NCBI RefSeq assembly: GCF_004681975.1
Contig: NZ_SMLK01000003.1
Location: 62,001-126,000, forward strand
Direction of reading: 5' to 3'
DNA length: 64,000 nt
Origin: Ramlibacter humi
GTDB taxonomy: Bacteria > Pseudomonadota > Gammaproteobacteria > Burkholderiales > Burkholderiaceae_C
Shown here piece after piece: positions 18,207 through 28,661 of this stretch. A program made the position numbers and the translations under genes. Position 1 is the first letter of the stretch, and each line of letters opens with the position of its first letter. The notes beneath the pieces were generated by a model. That model made no database searches and was not told the origin of the DNA. It worked only from the letters and a program-made list of their open reading frames with translations.

Positions 18207-19235
18207 TCACGCCAGCTTCTTGAGCAGTTCCGCCTTCTTGGCGTCGAACTCTTCCTGCGTGAGGATGCCCTTGGCCTTCAGGTCGCCCAGCTTCTCCAGC
18301 GTGGCCATGACGTCCTCGGGCTTCACCGTCGCGGCGGCGCCGCTCGCCTGGCCACCGCCTTGCAGCCCCTGCTGGAGGTTGCTCGCCAGCACCTGTCCAA
18401 GGGCGACGCCCGCTCCCAGGCCCATCGCATCGCCCGCGATGCCGCCGCCGGAACCCGCACCCTTGGCCATCTCGGGAATGGCCTGCGCGGTCTGGTACTG
18501 CATGAAGCGGCCCATGTCGTTGCCGACCATGCCCATGCCGATGCGCTGGTCGAGGATCTTCTGCAGCTCCTCGGGCAGCGACAGGTTCTGCACCGTCATG
18601 ACTTCGAGCTTCAGCCCGATCGCGGCGAACGCCGGCCCCATCTCGTTGGCCAGCGCCTGCGCGAAGGCATTCTGGTTGGCGGCCAGGTCCAGGAACGGCA
18701 CGCCGCTGGCCGCGATGGCGTTGGAGATGTGCTGCAGGATCAGCCCGCGCAACTGGCCGTCCAGGTCGGCCACCGTGTAGACGTCGCGCGTGCCGGAAAT
18801 CGTGGTGTGGAACAGCTTCGGGTCGGCCACGCGGTAGCTGTAGTTGCCGAAGGCGCGCAGGCGCACCGCACCGAAGTCCTTGTCGCGGATGGTGATGGGC
18901 TGCGGCGTGCCCCAGCGCTGGTCCACCTGCTGGCGCGTGCTGAAGAAATAGACGTCGCTCTTGAACGGGGATTCGAACAGCTTGTCCCAGTTCTTCAGGT
19001 ACGTCAGCACCGGGATGGTCTGCGTCGTGAGCTTGTACAGGCCGGGCCCGAAGACGTCGGCCACCTTGCCTTCGTTCACGAACACGGCCATCTGCGACTC
19101 GCGCACGGTGAGGGCGGCGCCGTACTGGATCTCCATGTCGGCCATGGGATAGCGCCAGGCGAGCGTGCCGTCGCCGCTCTCGGTCCATTGCAGGACGTCG
19201 ATGAACTGCTTCTTGATGAAGTCCATGAGGGCCAT
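18207..19235 (-). CDS. SPFH domain protein with C-terminal SHOCT domain
   Basis: 342-residue member of the SPFH (stomatin/prohibitin/flotillin-like) group often annotated virion core protein. The SPFH region spans about 30-230 (TVRESQMAVFVNEGKVADVF; LTTQTIPVLTYLKNW). A Gly/Ala linker leads to a SHOCT domain, LEKLGDLKAKGILTQEEFDAK, at the C-terminus. SPFH proteins form membrane-associated ring scaffolds. The ATG at 19233-19235 has AAGGAG six bases upstream, preferred to an in-frame start nine codons earlier. It lies between speD and DUF4178. Confidence 0.88.
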   Translation of the reverse strand: MALMDFIKKQFIDVLQWTESGDGTLAWRYPMADMEIQYGAALTVRESQMAVFVNEGKVADVFGPGLYKLTTQTIPVLTYLKNWDKLFESPFKSDVYFFSTRQQVDQRWGTPQPITIRDKDFGAVRLRAFGNYSYRVADPKLFHTTISGTRDVYTVADLDGQLRGLILQHISNAIAASGVPFLDLAANQNAFAQALANEMGPAFAAIGLKLEVMTVQNLSLPEELQKILDQRIGMGMVGNDMGRFMQYQTAQAIPEMAKGAGSGGGIAGDAMGLGAGVALGQVLASNLQQGLQGGGQASGAAATVKPEDVMATLEKLGDLKAKGILTQEEFDAKKAELLKKLA

Positions 19236-19281
19236 GCCTTGCTCCTTCCGTGTGCGGGGCATGATACGACGCGGCCGGCCG

Positions 19282-19650
19282 TCAGCCGCGGCGGACCGAG
19301 CGTTCCGTCACGGAGCGCGGGCGGAAATGCGCGATGACCGCGGCCATCAGGCCGCGCGCGCGCTCCGAATGGTCGGCGCCGAAGTTGCACACGTACACGT
19401 CAGCCGTCACCGAGCGGCTCTCCGGCCAGGTGTGCAGGCACAGGTGCGACTCGGCCAGCAGCACCGCCGCCGTCACACCGCCGGGGCCGGCTCCGGTCGC
19501 GGGGAATGCGTGGAACAGCTGGTTCACCGGCTGCAGGCCGCTTTCGCGCACCGCGGCCACGCACCACTCACCCAGGCGTTGCGCGTCGGCCAGCCAGTGC
19601 GGGGCACATCCGCAATCGTGCAGGTCGGCGGTGAGGTGCAGCCCGTCCAT
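19282..19650 (-). CDS. speD: S-adenosylmethionine decarboxylase proenzyme
   Basis: 122-residue short (bacterial class 1B) AdoMet decarboxylase. It makes the decarboxylated AdoMet that supplies aminopropyl groups. The self-cleavage site is Glu67-Ser68-His69 in LLAESHLCLHTWPES; Ser68 becomes the pyruvoyl cofactor. A further conserved Cys is in DVYVCNFG. The N-terminus MDGLHLTADLHDCG is typical. The start ATG is at 19648-19650. It heads the polyamine cluster, followed by the SPFH gene after 46 bp. Confidence 0.92.
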   Translation of the reverse strand: MDGLHLTADLHDCGCAPHWLADAQRLGEWCVAAVRESGLQPVNQLFHAFPATGAGPGGVTAAVLLAESHLCLHTWPESRSVTADVYVCNFGADHSERARGLMAAVIAHFRPRSVTERSVRRG

Positions 19651-19694
19651 CAGGCGGACTCTATCGCGAACGCGCCTGCCGGAGAACGCGGGCT

Positions 19695-21809
19695 CTAGAA
19701 GAACAGCCTCAATCCGACCCGCAAGGTGCGAGGCAGCGACGGGTGCACGTGCAGCGTGGCGGGCGTGCCCGCATCGGCGAATGGCGGCTCGCCCGGCAAC
19801 CGCGACGCATAGGCGTACTGGATATCGCTGGACTGGCGGTTGAACAGGTTGAAGACGTCCAGCGACAGTTCCGCCGCGCTCGTGACGCGGTAGGCGACAC
19901 GGGTATTCACGACGGTGCTGCCCGAGCCGCGCAGCGAGCCGTCCTCGATCAGGGGATGGGCGCCGAAGTGGCGCAGCCGGGCGCCGAAGGTCCACGGCCC
20001 GCTCAGGTAGGTGATGCCCAGCGAAGCCACGCGCGGCAACGCGCCCGGGATGCGGTCGCCGGCCGGGTCCGCGTCGCTGAAGCGCGCACGCGACAGCGCC
20101 AGGTCGGCGTCGATCTCCCAGGCCGGCGCAGGCCGCCAGTTGGCGGACAGTTCAATGCCGCGGCGCGCCGCGGGCCGCGTGGCTTCGGTCGTGCCGGCAT
20201 CGCCGACGAACAGCAGCTCGGAGTCCAGCTTCAGCACCCACGCAGCCGCGGTCACCACCAGGTTGTCGGCCCACTTCTGCCGCAGGCCCAGCTCGTAGCC
20301 GGTGGCCCGCACCAGCGGATCGGCGCGCTGTGCGGGCGTGACGCCGTCCGAAGGATCGACCTTCAGCACCGTGCCGCGCGCATCGTTGCTGTGGAAGCCC
20401 CGGCCCCAGTTGGCATAGAGGTCGGTGCGAGGGCCGGGACTCCAGACCAGGGACAGCTTGGGACTGGTGATGGAAGCCGTGGTGGCGCCGCTGTTCGCCG
20501 CGATGGAGCTCTGCACATCCAGCGCGCGGTGGTCCCAGCGCAGGCCGCCGATGGCGCGCCATTGCGGCGCCAGCTGCACTTCCAGCTGCGACCAGAAGCC
20601 CAGCGCATCGATGCGCGCGCGGTCGCTGCGCACCTGCGCCAGCCGCGCGCGAGCCTGCGTGCCGTACAAGCCGACTTCGGCGATGTCGTCGCGGCGCAGG
20701 TCGGTGCCGAATGCCAGCTGCGCATCGAGGCCGCCCAGCCGCAGCGGACGCGACTGCGAAGCCGCCAGGCCGAACACGTGGCGGCGGTCCACCTGCTCGA
20801 ACTGGTCCAGCGGCGGACCCGAGTCGCAGGCCGCGGGCAGCGGCGCGGTGTCGCAGCCGCGCGTGTAGTACGTGAAATCCGAGAACAGGTCGAACGAATA
20901 GCGCAGCGCGTAAGCGTCCACCGTCGTGCGCACCTCGCCGTCGCGGCGCGCCCAGTTGACCTGGGCGGACGTGCGCTTGGTGCGGCCGCCGGACGTGGGG
21001 TCCAGCGTGCCGAAGCGGCCGATCAGCCCGTTGTCGATGGCGCGCTGCGGCACCTGGTCGGTGGAGATCCAGGAAGCTTCGTGGTGGTTGACGCCGAAGG
21101 TGATGCCGTCGTCCGCCGAGCCCAGCGTGTACTTGCCCACGAGGTTGGTGCGGCCCAGGCCCTGGGGCACATCCCAAGGCCCGTCGTCGCGCCCGCGCTC
21201 GGCGGCCAGCAGCAAGTCGCCGCCCTTCACGCTCACCGAGCCGGCCGCCAGCGCGCGGCGGTAGCCGAATCGCCCGGCCTCCAGCATCGCGAACGGCCGG
21301 TCCAGCTTGCGCACCGTGCGAATGCGGACGTTGCCGGCGGCGGCGAAGTCGCCCGTGTCGGCGTAGTACGGCCCCTTGCGGTAGGTGATGGTGTCCACCA
21401 GTTCCGGCAGCAGGAAGTACAGGTCGGTGTAGCCCTGGCCATGCCCGTGCGTCGGCAGGTTGACCGGTACGCCGTCGACGAAAGTCGCGAAGTCGGTGCC
21501 GTGGTCCAGGTTGAAGCCGCGCAGGAAGTACTGGTTGGCCTTGCCCTCGCCCGCATGCTGCGTGGCCACCAGGCCGGGCACCGCTTCCATCACGTCGCCT
21601 GCGCGCAGCACCGGGCGCGTGCGCAGCTGCTTGGACGTGACCACGCCTTCGCTGGCGCTGCCCGCCACGCCCTGCAGGTCTTCGCGCGTGCTCTGCACGT
21701 CCACGCCGCGCAGCGCGGCGTCCTGCTGCGCGAGCGCCGGTGCCGCGGCCAGCAGGCCCGCGCCCAGCGAGGCGGCCACCCACTTGGCGGATTGCTTCGT
21801 GCTCTTCAT
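19695..21809 (-). CDS. TonB-dependent outer-membrane receptor
   Basis: 704-residue outer-membrane transporter. A signal peptide ends in LAAAPALAQQ. The plug domain follows (VVTSKQLRTRPVLRAGDVME; ANQYFLRGFNLDHGTDFATF), then a 22-strand-type barrel ending in RVGLRLFF with the C-terminal Phe of barrel proteins. GVDVQST after the signal may serve as the TonB box. The ligand is not clear. It starts two bases after the DUF1232 gene, so it is probably cotranscribed with mtnN and DUF1232; speD follows after 44 bp. The nearest energising genes are exbB and exbD near 5-6 kb. Confidence 0.92.
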   Translation of the reverse strand: MKSTKQSAKWVAASLGAGLLAAAPALAQQDAALRGVDVQSTREDLQGVAGSASEGVVTSKQLRTRPVLRAGDVMEAVPGLVATQHAGEGKANQYFLRGFNLDHGTDFATFVDGVPVNLPTHGHGQGYTDLYFLLPELVDTITYRKGPYYADTGDFAAAGNVRIRTVRKLDRPFAMLEAGRFGYRRALAAGSVSVKGGDLLLAAERGRDDGPWDVPQGLGRTNLVGKYTLGSADDGITFGVNHHEASWISTDQVPQRAIDNGLIGRFGTLDPTSGGRTKRTSAQVNWARRDGEVRTTVDAYALRYSFDLFSDFTYYTRGCDTAPLPAACDSGPPLDQFEQVDRRHVFGLAASQSRPLRLGGLDAQLAFGTDLRRDDIAEVGLYGTQARARLAQVRSDRARIDALGFWSQLEVQLAPQWRAIGGLRWDHRALDVQSSIAANSGATTASITSPKLSLVWSPGPRTDLYANWGRGFHSNDARGTVLKVDPSDGVTPAQRADPLVRATGYELGLRQKWADNLVVTAAAWVLKLDSELLFVGDAGTTEATRPAARRGIELSANWRPAPAWEIDADLALSRARFSDADPAGDRIPGALPRVASLGITYLSGPWTFGARLRHFGAHPLIEDGSLRGSGSTVVNTRVAYRVTSAAELSLDVFNLFNRQSSDIQYAYASRLPGEPPFADAGTPATLHVHPSLPRTLRVGLRLFF

Positions 21810-21811
21810 GT

Positions 21812-22219
<408 letters not shown>

Positions 22220-22228
22220 GCCCTTGCG

Positions 22229-22921
22229 TCAGCCCAGCAGCGCCTGCACGATGGCGGCTGAGTGCCGGCTGGCCACCTCGCGCACGAAGCGCGCGAAGTC
22301 CACGTGGGCGTCGTCATCCGCGCGATCGGAGATGGTGCGCACGGCCGCGAAAGGCACGCCGCAATCGTGGCAAACCTGCGCCACCGCGGCGCCTTCCATC
22401 TCCACCGCCAACGCGTTCGGCAGCGCGGCTTGCAGCGCGCGGCTCTCCGGGGTGGTGGACACGAACCGGTCACCGCTGACGATCAGCCCACGATGCAGCT
22501 TGGCCTGCGGCAACGCCTGCTGCGCGGCGCGCACCAACCGTTCGGTGAGCGAAGTGTCCGTGGCGAAGGTGCTGGTGCCGTAGAGCGGCACCTCGTACTT
22601 CGGAAAGATGGGCGACGCGTCCAGGTCGTGCTGCAGGAAGCTGTCGGCCACCACGACGTCGCCGACCTGCACGCCCGGCGCCAGGCCGCCCGCCACGCCG
22701 GTGAAGACGATCTCGCGCGCGCCGAAACGCTCGACCAGCATGGCAGCCGTGGTCGCAGCCGCCACCTTGCCGATGCGCGAAAGCACCGCCACCACCTCGC
22801 GGCCGTGCAGCTGCCCCACCCAGAACTCGCGCCCCGCCACCACCTGCCGCGATTCGTGCGGCATCAGCGCCAGCACGGCGGACAACTCCTCGTGCATGGC
22901 GGAGACGATGGCGGTGCGCAT
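22229..22921 (-). CDS. mtnN: 5'-methylthioadenosine/S-adenosylhomocysteine nucleosidase
   Basis: 230-residue purine nucleosidase that splits methylthioadenosine and S-adenosylhomocysteine, releasing adenine. The family starts MRTAIVSAMHEEL as here. Other signatures are FTGVAGGLAPGVQVGDVVV, GLIVSGDRFVS, VEMEGAAVAQVC and the catalytic Asp region AVRTISDRADDDA. Methylthioadenosine is the by-product of spermidine synthase, whose gene lies about 6 kb downstream on the same strand. A terminator separates it from dppA upstream. Confidence 0.93.
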   Translation of the reverse strand: MRTAIVSAMHEELSAVLALMPHESRQVVAGREFWVGQLHGREVVAVLSRIGKVAAATTAAMLVERFGAREIVFTGVAGGLAPGVQVGDVVVADSFLQHDLDASPIFPKYEVPLYGTSTFATDTSLTERLVRAAQQALPQAKLHRGLIVSGDRFVSTTPESRALQAALPNALAVEMEGAAVAQVCHDCGVPFAAVRTISDRADDDAHVDFARFVREVASRHSAAIVQALLG

Positions 22922-22948
22922 GGGCGGGTTCTGCGGGTGAAATGGAAA

Positions 22949-22966
22949 GAGGCCCTCGCGGGCCTC
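22949..22966 (-). terminator. Rho-independent terminator after dppA
   Basis: On the minus strand GAGGCCC, a four-base loop and GGGCCTC are followed by TTTCCATTT. It lies 24 bp after the dppA stop and before mtnN. Confidence 0.8.
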
Positions 22967-22989
22967 TCTCACAGGATCGGGCGAGTGCC

Positions 22990-24591
22990 TTATTCCTTGA
23001 TGTCCACGCCGTAAAAATTGTGGCGGCCGAACGGCGACAGCTTGAAGTCGATGACTTCCTTGCGCACCGGCTTCAGCTGCACCGCGTGGGCGATGGTGAA
23101 CCAGGGAGCCTGTTCCTTGAAGATCACCTGGGCGCGTTCGTACAGCTTGGCGCGCTCGGCCTGGTTGGACACCGTCTTGGCCTTCAGCACCACGTCCTCG
23201 AACGGCTGGTAGCAGAACTTCGCGACGTTGGAGCCGTTGGTCTTGGCCGAATCGCAGCCCAGCAGCGTGTTCAGGAAGTTGTCCGGGTCGCCGTTGTCGC
23301 CGGTCCAGCCCAGCATGCCCATCTGGTGCTCGCCGGCCTGCATGCGCTTGCGGTACTCGCCCCACTCGAAGGTCTTGATCTCGGCCTTGATGCCCACCTT
23401 GGCCAGGTCGGCCTGCATCAGCTCGGCGATGCGCTTGGCGTTCGGGTTGTACGGGCGCTGCACCGGCATGGCCCACAGGTCGGTCGTGAAGCCGTTCGGG
23501 TGGCCGGCCTGCGCCAGCAGCTTCTTGGCGGCTTCGGGATCGTACGGATCGTCCTTGACCGCGTCGTTGTACGACCACATCGTGGGCGGGATCGGGTTCT
23601 TCGCCGCCACGCCGGTGGACAGGAACACGCCGTCGATGATGGCCTTCTTGTTGATGGCCATGTTGACGGCCTTGCGCACGCGCACGTCGTCGAACGGCTT
23701 CTTGGTGGTGTTGTACGCGAGGTAGCCGATGTTCAGGCCCGGCTGCTCCAGGACGGTGACGTTCGGGTCCTTCTTGATCGCGTCCAGGTCGGCCGGGTTC
23801 GGGTACGGCATGACGTGGCACTCGCCCTTCTGCAGCTTGGCCCAGCGCACGCTGGCATCCGGCGTGATGGAGTACACCAGGTCGTCGATCTTGGCCTTGG
23901 GGCCCCAGAACTGCGGGAACGCCTTGTAGCGGATGACGGCGTCCTTCTGGTACTGCACCAGGTAGAACGGGCCGGTGCCGATGGGCTCCTGGTCGATCTT
24001 CTCGGGCGTGCCGGCCTTGAGCATGGCGTCGGCGTATTCCTTGGACTGGACGGCCGCGTACGGCATCGCCAGGTTGGCCAGGAAAGGCGCCTCGGGCTTG
24101 TTCAGCGTGATCTTGACGGTGTAGTCGTCCACCTTCTCGACCGACTTCAGCAGCTTGGGCATGCCCATGTCGTTGAAGTACGAGTGGTTGGAGCTGGTGA
24201 CCTTGTAGTACGGGTTGTCTTCCTTCCACTGGCGGTCGAAGGCGAACACCACGTCGTCGGCGTTGAAGTCGCGCGTGGGCTTGAACGCGCGTTGGTTGTG
24301 CCACTTCACGCCCTTGCGCAGGTGGAAGGTGTAGACCAGACCGTCATTGGAGATGTCCCACTTCTCGGCCAGGCCGGGCACGACCTTGGTGCCGCCGCGC
24401 TCGAACTCGACGATGCGGTTGTAGATGGGCTCGTTGCCGTCGAACGACGTGCCGGTGGTGTTGACGCCGGGATAGAAGTTTTCCGGGCTGCCTTCCGAGC
24501 AGAACACCAGGGTCTTGGCCGAGACGCCGGTGGCGCAGGCCAGGGCCAGCACGGCCATCGCGACCTGCTTGCGGTTGAAGGACAGTTGCAT
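22990..24591 (-). CDS. dppA: Dipeptide/peptide ABC transporter substrate-binding protein
   Basis: 533-residue periplasmic binding protein (SBP family 5) that delivers dipeptides to the DppBC channel. The signal peptide is [20 protein letters not shown] with cleavage near VSA. The mature part begins [20 protein letters not shown] and contains [20 protein letters not shown] and [13 protein letters not shown], typical of DppA. The ATG at 24589-24591 has AAGGAG five bases upstream. It is the last gene of the dpp operon and ends at an intrinsic terminator. DppA of this type can also carry heme or aminolevulinate. Confidence 0.93.
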   Translation of the reverse strand: MQLSFNRKQVAMAVLALACATGVSAKTLVFCSEGSPENFYPGVNTTGTSFDGNEPIYNRIVEFERGGTKVVPGLAEKWDISNDGLVYTFHLRKGVKWHNQRAFKPTRDFNADDVVFAFDRQWKEDNPYYKVTSSNHSYFNDMGMPKLLKSVEKVDDYTVKITLNKPEAPFLANLAMPYAAVQSKEYADAMLKAGTPEKIDQEPIGTGPFYLVQYQKDAVIRYKAFPQFWGPKAKIDDLVYSITPDASVRWAKLQKGECHVMPYPNPADLDAIKKDPNVTVLEQPGLNIGYLAYNTTKKPFDDVRVRKAVNMAINKKAIIDGVFLSTGVAAKNPIPPTMWSYNDAVKDDPYDPEAAKKLLAQAGHPNGFTTDLWAMPVQRPYNPNAKRIAELMQADLAKVGIKAEIKTFEWGEYRKRMQAGEHQMGMLGWTGDNGDPDNFLNTLLGCDSAKTNGSNVAKFCYQPFEDVVLKAKTVSNQAERAKLYERAQVIFKEQAPWFTIAHAVQLKPVRKEVIDFKLSPFGRHNFYGVDIKE

Positions 24592-24608
24592 GGGGGCTCC
24601 TTGAAAGG

Positions 24609-25639
<1,031 letters not shown>

Positions 25640-25643
<4 letters not shown>

Positions 25644-26665
25644 TGCGAAGCCTCCGCGCCCACCAGGCCGTCTTGCGCGATGGCCTGCTGCCGCTGCGGG
25701 TCGCCCAGCGGGTAGTGGCAGCGCACCTGGCCGCCTTGCCATTCACGCAACTCCGGCCGCACGGCGCGCGAGTGTCCGGTGGCGTACGCGCAGCGCGGCG
25801 CGAACAGGCAGCCCGTGGGCCGGTCGAACACGCCCGGCACCACGCCGGGGATGGTGGCCAGCTTGCTGCCGACCTCGCCGCGTTCCGGCAAGGCGGACAG
25901 CAGCGCCTCGGTGTAGGGGTGCTGCGGGCGGGCGAACAGCGCGTCGACCGGCTGCTGTTCCATCACCTGGCCGGCGTACATCACGGCCACGCGCTGCGCC
26001 ATCTCGTGCACCACGCCCATGTTGTGCGTGATGAGCACCAGCGTCATGCCCGTTTCCTGCTGCAGGCGGCGCAGCAGGTCCAGGATCTGCGCCTGGATGG
26101 TGACGTCCAGCGCGGTGGTGGGTTCGTCGGCGATCAGCAGGCGCGGGTTGCAGGCGATGGCCATCGCGATCATCACGCGCTGGTTCATGCCGCCCGACAG
26201 CTGGTGCGGGTAGTCGTTCAGCCGGCTGGCCGCGGCGGGGATGCCCACCTGTTCCAGCAGCTCGATGGCACGGCGCTTGGCGCCCGCCTTGTCCAGCGGC
26301 AGGTGCAGCCGCAGCGCTTCCACCAGCTGGTAGCCGATGGTGAAGCAGGGGTTCAGGCTGCTGGTGGGCTCCTGGAAGATCATGGCCATGTCCTTGCCCA
26401 CCAGCCGCCGGCGCGCGGCCGGCGACAGGCCCAGCAGGTCCTGGCCCAGGAAGCGCAGCTTCTTCGCGCGCACGCGGCCGGGGAAGCCGATGAGGCCCAT
26501 GACGGCCATCATGGTCACGCTCTTGCCGGAGCCGGACTCGCCGACGATGCCCAGCACCTCGCCCTGGCGCAGCTGGAGGCTGACGCCTTCCACCGCGTGC
26601 ATGACGCTGCCCTGCGTGGGGAATTCCACGTGCAGGTCTTCGATTTCGAGCAGCAACTCACTCAT
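25640..26665 (-). CDS. dppD: Dipeptide ABC transporter ATP-binding protein DppD
   Basis: 341-residue ATPase partner of DppF. Walker A is GESGSGKSV, the signature is [17 protein letters not shown] and Walker B is [13 protein letters not shown]. The C-terminal domain has [16 protein letters not shown]. Both ends overlap neighbours by four bases: its ATG with the dppC stop, its stop with the dppF ATG. Confidence 0.94.
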
Positions 26666-27561
26666 CTTTTCAGCTTCGGGTCGAGCGCGTCGCGCAGGCC
26701 GTCGCCCAGCAGGTTGAAGGCCAGCACGGCCACCAGGATCATCAGGCCGGGGAAAGTCACGACCCACCAGGCGCGCAGCACGAACTCGCGCGCGTCGGCC
26801 AGCATGGTTCCCCATTCCGGCGCGGGCGGCTGCGCGCCCAGGCCCAGGAAGCCCAGCGCGGCCGCGTCGAGGATGGCGGTGGAGACGCCCAGCGAAGCCT
26901 GCACGATGAGCGGCGCGGCGCAGTTGGGCAGCACCTCGCTGAACATCAGCCGCAGCGTGCCGGCGCCGCTGACGCGCGCGGCCGTCACGTAGTCCTTGGA
27001 CACTTCCGCGATGACCGCCGCGCGCGTGATGCGCACGTAGTGCGGCAGCAGCACGATGGCCACCGCCAGCATCGCGTTGACCAGGCCCGGGCCGAGGATG
27101 GCCACCACCACGATGGCCAGCAGCAGGCTGGGCAGCGTCAGCAGGATGTCCATCATCCGCATGATCGCGATCTCGGTCACGCCGCGCGCGAAGCCGGCGA
27201 CCAGCCCCAGCGCGACGCCCACCACCAGCGAAAGGGCGACCACGCCCAGGCCGATGGACAGCGACAGGCGCGCGCCGTGGATCAGGCGCGAAAGGATGTC
27301 GCGGCCGATGGCGTCGGTGCCCAGCAGGTAGGAAGCGGAACCGCCGGACTGCCACGCGGGCGGCTTGAGGAACACGGCGTTGTTGGTTTCGAAGGGCGCG
27401 TGCGGCGCCAGCCAGGGCGCGAACAGCGCCATCAGCAGCATGACGACGACCACGACGAGGCCGATGACGGCCCCGCGGTTGGCGCTGAAGGCCAGCCAGA
27501 ACTCGCGCAGCGGCCCGGGCGGCGCGGCTTGGATGGTGACGGGTGCGGCGGCGGTGCTCAT
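26662..27561 (-). CDS. dppC: Dipeptide ABC transporter permease DppC
   Basis: 299-residue inner-membrane permease with about six helices. The first helix [20 protein letters not shown] follows a short cytoplasmic tail. The permease-ATPase contact loop includes [20 protein letters not shown]. The [19 protein letters not shown] block is typical of DppC/OppC. Four-base overlaps with dppB and dppD show tight coupling. Confidence 0.94.
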   Translation of the reverse strand: MSTAAAPVTIQAAPPGPLREFWLAFSANRGAVIGLVVVVVMLLMALFAPWLAPHAPFETNNAVFLKPPAWQSGGSASYLLGTDAIGRDILSRLIHGARLSLSIGLGVVALSLVVGVALGLVAGFARGVTEIAIMRMMDILLTLPSLLLAIVVVAILGPGLVNAMLAVAIVLLPHYVRITRAAVIAEVSKDYVTAARVSGAGTLRLMFSEVLPNCAAPLIVQASLGVSTAILDAAALGFLGLGAQPPAPEWGTMLADAREFVLRAWWVVTFPGLMILVAVLAFNLLGDGLRDALDPKLKR

Positions 27562-28562
27562 CGGCGGATGCGGGGGTTGATGAAGCCGTAGGTCACGTCC
27601 ACCAGCAGGTTGACGAGCATGACCACGCCGCCCAGCAGCAGCATGCCGCCCTGCAGCACGGGGTAGTCGCGGCGGGCGATGGCTTCGATCAGCCACTTGC
27701 CCACGCCCGGCCAGGAGAAGATGGTTTCGGTGAGGATGGCGCCGGTGAACAGCACGCCCACCTGCAGGCCGATGACGGTGATCACCGGGATCAGCGCGTT
27801 TCGCAGCGCGTGCACGCCCACCACCCGCAGCGGCGGCAGGCCCTTGGCGCGCGCGGTGCGGATGTAGTCCTCGCCCAGCACTTCCAGCATGGCCGAGCGC
27901 GTCATGCGCGCCACCACCGCCATCGGGTTGGTGCCCAGCACGATGGCCGGCAGGATGAGGTGCTTCACCGCGGAGCCGAAAGCGCCCTTGTCGTCGGACA
28001 GCAGCGAATCGACCAGCAGGAAGCCGGTCTTCGGCTCGATGAAGTACTGCACCGCCAGGCGGCCCGACACCGGCGTCCAGCCCAGTTGCACGGAGAACAG
28101 CAGGATCAGCAGCAGGCCCCACCAGAAGATGGGCATGGAGTAGCCGGTGAGCGACGTCGCCATCACGCCATGGTCGAACACGGAATTGCGCTTGACCGCG
28201 GCGACGATGCCCGCCGGGATGCCCAGCAGCAGCGCGAACAGGATGGCGCACAGCGCCAGTTCGATGGTGGCCGGGAACAGCGCCGCGAATTCGCGGATCA
28301 CCGGTTCCTGCGTGATCATGGACTTGCCCAGGTCGCCGTGGAGCACGCGGCCGATGTAGATGCCGTACTGCACCCACACCGGCTGGTCCAGGCCGTATTC
28401 CTTCAGCAGTTTTTCGTGGCGGGCGGCGTCGATGCCGCGCTCGCCCGCCATCGTCTCGATGGGGTCGCCCGGCACCAGCCGGATCAGGAAGAACGCCAGC
28501 AGCGTCATCCCGAAGAAAGTCGGGATGACCAGCGACAGGCGGGTGAGGATGAAACGGAACAT
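27558..28562 (-). CDS. dppB: Dipeptide ABC transporter permease DppB
   Basis: 334-residue inner-membrane permease, first gene of the transporter operon. It begins [20 protein letters not shown] and has [20 protein letters not shown] as the ATPase contact loop, typical of DppB/OppB. No strong ribosome site precedes the ATG. It lies 99 bp after fadD, so the operon may have its own promoter in that gap. Gene order B-C-D-F-A puts the binding protein last. Confidence 0.94.
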   Translation of the reverse strand: MFRFILTRLSLVIPTFFGMTLLAFFLIRLVPGDPIETMAGERGIDAARHEKLLKEYGLDQPVWVQYGIYIGRVLHGDLGKSMITQEPVIREFAALFPATIELALCAILFALLLGIPAGIVAAVKRNSVFDHGVMATSLTGYSMPIFWWGLLLILLFSVQLGWTPVSGRLAVQYFIEPKTGFLLVDSLLSDDKGAFGSAVKHLILPAIVLGTNPMAVVARMTRSAMLEVLGEDYIRTARAKGLPPLRVVGVHALRNALIPVITVIGLQVGVLFTGAILTETIFSWPGVGKWLIEAIARRDYPVLQGGMLLLGGVVMLVNLLVDVTYGFINPRIRR

Positions 28563-28661
28563 GGAAACGGAAAGGCCGCGGGGGGCGCTATTGTGCCGCC
28601 CTCGAGCTTAGGGATTACCCGCCAGCCCGGCGGGAGCCGCAAGCAAGTCCCGCGCCGAGCC

